DNA of 35,768 nt. Origin: Clostridia bacterium (GTDB taxonomy: Bacteria > Bacillota > Clostridia > Oscillospirales > Acutalibacteraceae). The DNA is taken from positions 1 to 35,768 of the forward strand of contig JAFRNP010000110.1 in assembly GCA_017430145.1 (NCBI GenBank). The letters run 5' to 3'. This document shows positions 32,949-35,768 of the stretch, piece by piece. The notes below the pieces were generated by a model. It did not search any database. It was not told the origin of the DNA and was given only the letters and a program-made list of their open reading frames with translations. Every line of letters starts with the position of its first letter. The first letter of the stretch is position 1. Position numbers and translations under genes: made by a program.

Positions 32949-32977
32949 ATTATACATCAGAAAGCAAAAAAAGTCAA
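32949..32977 (-). promoter_or_regulatory. Sigma-A promoter of udg
   Basis: Minus strand: TTGACT (32972-32977), 17 bp, TATAAT (32949-32954). It stands back to back with the promoter of the cohesin-like gene, 30 bp away. Confidence 0.85.
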
Positions 32978-33006
32978 ATTCGGCAAAAATTATAAAAAGA
33001 AAGGGC

Positions 33007-33035
33007 TTGACTTCTGCAATTCTTTCTTGTATAAT
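33007..33035 (+). promoter_or_regulatory. Sigma-A promoter of the first cohesin-like gene
   Basis: TTGACT (33007-33012), 17 bp, TATAAT (33030-33035). The hexamers, spacing and parts of the spacer (TTCT and CTTG runs) match the promoter of the second gene at 34440-34468. Confidence 0.88.
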
Positions 33036-33042
33036 AGCACTT

Positions 33043-33148
33043 GTAATCCTCCCGTGAGGGTGTATTGCGCACCGGGATTACGATCAAACAGTATATTAGA
33101 GCCTGGGAAACTCTTAATATAAAATAATGAAAAAGGAAGGTCCTTAAA
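33043..33148 (+). ncRNA. Structured 5' leader candidate of the first cohesin-like gene
   Basis: About 107 nt of leader hold GTAATCC / GGATTAC (33043-33049, 33075-33081). Inside that stem, CCCgtgaGGG (33051-33060) and GGTG / CACC (33059-33062, 33070-33073) share bases and exclude each other. A third hairpin is TATATTAGAG / CTCTTAATATA (33092-33101, 33111-33121). The ribosome site lies in the small palindrome AAGGAaggTCCTT (33133-33145). I cannot assign it to a known riboswitch class, and the second gene lacks it. Confidence 0.4.
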
Positions 33149-34129
33149 ATGAAAATTGCAAAACATGTTCTTGCTGTCATCATGGCTGCCGCGATGATCT
33201 GCTGCATGATCGCTTTCGCATCTGCTGCGGGCAACCCTGAGCTTGCTCTTTCTGCGGGCACCGTGGCTGACGGCAAAGTCACTGTTGATCTGGTTCTCAA
33301 GAACGCCGCGAACGTCGGTTCCTTCAACGCTATTGTGAACTATGATACCAGCGCGCTTCAGGTTGCTTCCAAGAGAGGCAATCCGGATGTTGCCACCAGC
33401 AGCATCGTCAACTGGTATAACAATGCGGACGAAGGCCTTGATGCCAAGATCTCCCTTGCTGCGAATGACCTCAGCGGCTCTCTGAAGCTCGGTCTCATGA
33501 TGCAGGATAACTTCTATTCCGCTTCTGAGCTGACCTCCAAGTGTGAGGAGTGGGAGCTGACGGCTCCTGCCGGTTATGACGACAGTGCCGTGACCATCTG
33601 CACCATCACCTTCAAGGTTGCCGACGGTGCAACGGGCAGCACGCAGCTCACTCTGTCCGACGTTAAGATCGGTCTGAAGAGCGGTGAGTCCTTCAACAAC
33701 ACGGCTTCCGCGACCATCGTGATCTCCGAAGAGGCTGAGCCCACCACGGAAGCTCCGGTCGTAGAGCCCACCACGAAGGCGCCGGTCGTAGAGCCCACCA
33801 CGAAGGTTCCGGTCGTTGAACCCACCACGAAGGCGCCGGTCGTAGAGCCCACCACCAAGGCTCCGGTCGTTGAACCCACCACGAAGGCTCCGGTCGTTGA
33901 GCCCACCACCAAGGCTCCGGTCGTTGAACCCACCACGAAGGCGCCGACGGTCGTTCCCACCACGAAGGCTCCGACGGTCGTTCCCACCACGGCCGCTCCG
34001 AAGAATCCCACCACGGGCGACAATAACGTCCATGCGGGTGACAACATGGCGCTTGCCGCTGCTGCCGGTGTGGTAGCGCTTGCCGGTGCTGCGTTTGTCA
34101 TCGCCAGAAAGAAAAAGATCGAAGACTGA
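33149..34129 (+). CDS. Cohesin-like surface protein 1 with NPTTGD sorting tail
   Basis: A 326-residue exported protein. The signal peptide covers 1-27 (MKIAKHVLAVIMAAAMICCM, ending AFASAA). Residues about 28-195 are a beta-sandwich of the cohesin type: ADGKVTVDLVLKNAANVGSF, then YDTSALQVAS, then ITFKVADGATGSTQLTLSDV. A proline-rich linker follows of nine 9-residue repeats PTTKAPVVE (198-278) and a shortened tenth. The tail has NPTTGD (286-291), a hydrophobic helix (about 300-319) and RKKKIED, a sortase-type signal. Cohesins bind dockerins in cellulosomes, but no dockerin is seen here, so a binding role is inferred only. It has its own promoter and terminator. Confidence 0.85.
   Translation: MKIAKHVLAVIMAAAMICCMIAFASAAGNPELALSAGTVADGKVTVDLVLKNAANVGSFNAIVNYDTSALQVASKRGNPDVATSSIVNWYNNADEGLDAKISLAANDLSGSLKLGLMMQDNFYSASELTSKCEEWELTAPAGYDDSAVTICTITFKVADGATGSTQLTLSDVKIGLKSGESFNNTASATIVISEEAEPTTEAPVVEPTTKAPVVEPTTKVPVVEPTTKAPVVEPTTKAPVVEPTTKAPVVEPTTKAPVVEPTTKAPTVVPTTKAPTVVPTTAAPKNPTTGDNNVHAGDNMALAAAAGVVALAGAAFVIARKKKIED
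33740..34006. repeat. 27-bp coding tandem repeat (PTTKAPVVE linker)
   Basis: Ten units, nine of 27 bp and a shorter last one, encode PTT-E/K/A-A/V-P linker repeats of the first cohesin-like protein. Units alternate between a few near-identical DNA versions, which suggests expansion by slippage or unequal exchange. Confidence 0.92.
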
Positions 34130-34180
34130 TTCTTTCGCGAAGACGATTATAATTAATTAAACGATTGCAGTTTTAATTAA

Positions 34181-34223
34181 GGGCTTGGAGTTATTCCGGA
34201 AGGGATAACTCCATTGCCTTTTT
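34181..34223 (+). terminator. Terminator of the first cohesin-like gene
   Basis: An 11-bp stem, 34187-34197 with 34202-34212, has a GGAA loop and is followed by GCCTTTTTC. A 22-bp block just before and into the stem (34167-34188) is identical to one in the terminator of the second gene. Confidence 0.88.
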
Positions 34224-34439
34224 CACGGAAAAACCGCATATGCAGGTGATGATGATCCGGGGAAGAGACCAACCGGGTGTTTATGCCATCGCCCGGTATC
34301 ACAGCCTCACGGCGGCGTCGGTATAACGATCCCACCGGTATAATTGGTAATAATAAATAAAAGAAGCGGGATTTTGGTCGAAGAAACTGAAAATCAAAAA
34401 GAAAAGCAAGAATTCCCATATCTTTTTGAAAGAAAAGAC
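34224..34439. other. Spacer between the two cohesin-like genes
   Basis: About 215 bp without a credible ORF. The left half is GC-balanced, with no clear hairpin. The right half is A-rich and runs into the promoter at 34440. A TATAAT at 34337-34342 has no -35 partner. I see no RNA gene or repeat here. Confidence 0.5.
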
Positions 34440-34468
34440 TTGACTTCTTTGGTTCTATCTTGTATAAT
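34440..34468 (+). promoter_or_regulatory. Sigma-A promoter of the second cohesin-like gene
   Basis: TTGACT (34440-34445), 17 bp, TATAAT (34463-34468). The start would be near 34475, giving a leader of only about 30 nt with AAGGAAGG before the ATG at 34506. Confidence 0.88.
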
Positions 34469-34505
34469 AAGCCCTGTAATATTAAAAAAAAGGAAGGTCC
34501 TGAAA

Positions 34506-35459
34506 ATGAAACTTGCAAAACAAGTCTTGGCAGTCATCATGGCGCTTGCTTTGATCGGCTGCATGACTGCGTTCGCTTTTGCTGCTGAGGCGAAGCCGGA
34601 GCTTGCTCTGAAGGCCGGTGAAGTCAAGGACGGCAAAGTGACTGTCGAACTCATCCTGAAGAATGCCGCTAACGTCGGTTCTTTCAACACGGAGATCAGC
34701 TATGACGGCAGTGTGCTTTCCGTTGCTTCCAAGAGAGGCAATCCGGATATCACGCCCAGCAAGATCGTTGATTTCTATCATGATTCCGTCGACGGCATGG
34801 ATGCAAAGATTACCCTGATGGCGAATGACGAGAATTCCACGCTGAAGCTCGGCCTCATGATGCAGGATAACTTCTTCTCCAACGAAGAGTTTGAGAAGAA
34901 CCTCAAAGATTGGGAACTGACCCTGCCGGAAGGCGTTACGTATGATGCTGCGGAAGTGCCGCTTTATACGATCGTTTTTGAAGTGAAGGAAGGCGCCAAG
35001 GGCAGCACTACCGTGTCCTTCTCCAAAGTGGAGATCGGTGACAAAGACGGTGCGAAGTTCACCAACGAAGGCGCTGCGACGATCGTGATCACTGACGATC
35101 CGACGCCTGCAGGCAATGAGCCTACCACTGCGGAGACCGCGACCAAGAAGGGCGGTATCTTTGCGGGTCTCGGCTCCGGTGAAGGCTCCGGCGGTTCCGG
35201 TGGTTCCGGCGGCTCCGGCGGTTCGGGCGGCTCCGGCGGTCTGGGTTCCGGTGAAGGCTCCGGCTCCGGTGAGAAGCCAACGGTTGCTCCTACGGCTGCG
35301 CCGACTGCCGCTCCCACGGCTGCGCCCACCACGCAGAAGAATCCTTCCACCGGCGACGTGAACACCGGTGACAACATGGCGCTTGCGGCTGCTGCCGGCG
35401 TTCTGGTTCTTGCGGGTGTCGCATTCATCGTTGCAAGAAAGAAAAAGGCTCAGGACTGA
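34506..35459 (+). CDS. Cohesin-like surface protein 2 with NPSTGD sorting tail
   Basis: A 317-residue paralogue of the preceding protein. The ATG at 34506 gives the same signal-peptide start (MKLAKQVLAVIMALALIGCM); an in-frame ATA/ATG extension from 34344 would include the promoter. The cohesin-type domain (about 29-197) keeps blocks such as KNAANVGSFNTEISYD, ASKRGNPDI, LKLGLMMQDNFFS and VFEVKEGAKGSTTVSF. The linker differs: acidic Thr-rich, then Gly-Ser repeats (GSGGSGGSGG, about 223-256), then TAAPTAAP repeats. The tail is NPSTGD (279-284), a hydrophobic helix and RKKKAQD. It probably displays the domain on the wall as its neighbour does, with a longer, more flexible reach. Confidence 0.85.
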   Translation: MKLAKQVLAVIMALALIGCMTAFAFAAEAKPELALKAGEVKDGKVTVELILKNAANVGSFNTEISYDGSVLSVASKRGNPDITPSKIVDFYHDSVDGMDAKITLMANDENSTLKLGLMMQDNFFSNEEFEKNLKDWELTLPEGVTYDAAEVPLYTIVFEVKEGAKGSTTVSFSKVEIGDKDGAKFTNEGAATIVITDDPTPAGNEPTTAETATKKGGIFAGLGSGEGSGGSGGSGGSGGSGGSGGLGSGEGSGSGEKPTVAPTAAPTAAPTAAPTTQKNPSTGDVNTGDNMALAAAAGVLVLAGVAFIVARKKKAQD

Positions 35460-35503
35460 TGTCTGAGACCGTAGATTAATTAATAACTTTGCAGTTTTAA
35501 TTA

Positions 35504-35546
35504 AGGGCTTGGGGTTATCCGATACGGATAACCCTTTTGCCTTTTT
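35504..35546 (+). terminator. Terminator of the second cohesin-like gene
   Basis: A 10-bp perfect stem, GGGTTATCCG / CGGATAACCC (35512-35521, 35525-35534) with loop ATA, is followed by TTTTGCCTTTTT. The upstream block 35491-35512 repeats that of the first gene's terminator exactly. Confidence 0.92.
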
Positions 35547-35585
35547 ATGCGTCTGCGCCGTCTTTTCAGGGGAATGCCTGCATCT

Positions 35586-35629
35586 GAGACGTTCTGGCGT
35601 TCTTGCGGAGACGTTCCGGTATTCTTGCC
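35586..35629. repeat. Imperfect 22-bp tandem repeat
   Basis: Two consecutive 22-bp units (35586-35607 and 35608-35629) share 18 of 22 bases, both opening GAGACGTTC. Function unknown; they could be protein-binding sites upstream of the next promoter. Confidence 0.6.
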
Positions 35630-35715
35630 TTAGTGTAAAATTATCGTTGGCAAAAGATCAGTTCTAAGATTCCGAACCGGAGGCAAAAAGACAGCCACCC
35701 CGAAGGGGCATGCCC

Positions 35716-35744
35716 TTGCCGGGTTCTGAAAGAAATGCTACAAT
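35716..35744 (+). promoter_or_regulatory. Candidate promoter of a gene beyond the window
   Basis: TTGCCG (35716-35721), 17 bp, TACAAT (35739-35744), followed by a purine-rich stretch that could be a ribosome site. Confidence 0.6.
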
Positions 35745-35768
35745 AGGGGAAAGGACGGAGACGGAAGA

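Larger units (their letters stand above)
35547..35768. other. Right-edge intergenic region
   Basis: No ORF is supported. It holds an imperfect 22-bp tandem repeat (35586-35629), a short CCCC-gaa-GGGG hairpin (35698-35708) and a promoter. A gene on the plus strand probably starts just past the window, since GGAAAGGACGGAG-like purine-rich sequence lies at the very end. Confidence 0.5.

Noticed and set aside
32892..33122. Plus-strand ORF of 76 codons before the first cohesin-like gene.
   Set aside because: It spans the udg promoter, the cohesin-like gene promoter and the leader hairpins, and has no ribosome site.
34337..34342. TATAAT in the spacer between the cohesin-like genes.
   Set aside because: No -35 hexamer at 16-18 bp; the promoter at 34440-34468 is far better.

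Overview
The window looks like a chromosomal segment of a spore-forming, GC-rich member of the Clostridia, most likely close to Oscillospiraceae/Ruminococcaceae. The grounds are an hrcA-grpE-dnaK operon behind a perfect CIRCE element, the sporulation genes gpr and spoIIP, GGAGG-type ribosome sites, strong TTGACA/TATAAT promoters in AT-rich gaps, and surface proteins with NPxTGD-type sorting tails and cohesin-like domains. The taxon is an inference: there is no rRNA here.

Layout. 1-2145 (minus): heat-shock operon hrcA-grpE-dnaK, with dnaK cut by the window edge. 2222-7252 (plus): a membrane PASTA protein whose kinase-like domain has lost its catalytic residues, then cysE-cysS. 7264-10476 (minus): a zinc-ribbon protein, efp, an M24 peptidase, a YqeG-type HAD phosphatase and rpsU. 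10636-13550 (plus): a secreted LCAT-like hydrolase and rarA. 13579-16680 (minus): two separately promoted envelope genes, a small secreted protein built of 12-residue repeats and a large single-pass TPR-like protein. 16716-25245 (minus): one long probable operon of seven genes, reading from a heterodimeric ABC exporter through rsmA, a GH39-like glycosidase, tmk and a HAD phosphatase to thiN. 25420-28718 (plus): an MBOAT/DHHW pair for probable surface-polymer O-acylation. 28511-31261 (minus): a small membrane ORF, spoIIP and gpr, the last with a candidate sigma-G promoter. 31292-32016 (plus): rpsT and a small membrane protein. 32026-32117: a palindromic intergenic element. 32206-32977 (minus): a family 4 uracil-DNA glycosylase with an elaborate leader. 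33007-35546 (plus): two tandem, separately promoted and terminated cohesin-like wall-anchored proteins. The last 220 bp carry a promoter for a gene beyond the window.

Much of the window is housekeeping. The parts most worth a second look are: (i) the duplicated cohesin-like modules, of which only the first has a long foldable 5' leader; (ii) two genes (udg and thiN) whose Shine-Dalgarno sequence lies 25-30 nt from the start but is brought to normal spacing if a perfect hairpin between them folds; (iii) the PASTA pseudokinase; (iv) the repeat protein ending exactly at a TGD motif without a membrane tail; (v) the low-complexity insertion inside an ABC nucleotide-binding domain; and (vi) the palindromic element at 32 kb. 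I found no CRISPR array, insertion sequence, prophage or tRNA, and I cannot claim a new defence or mobile system here.
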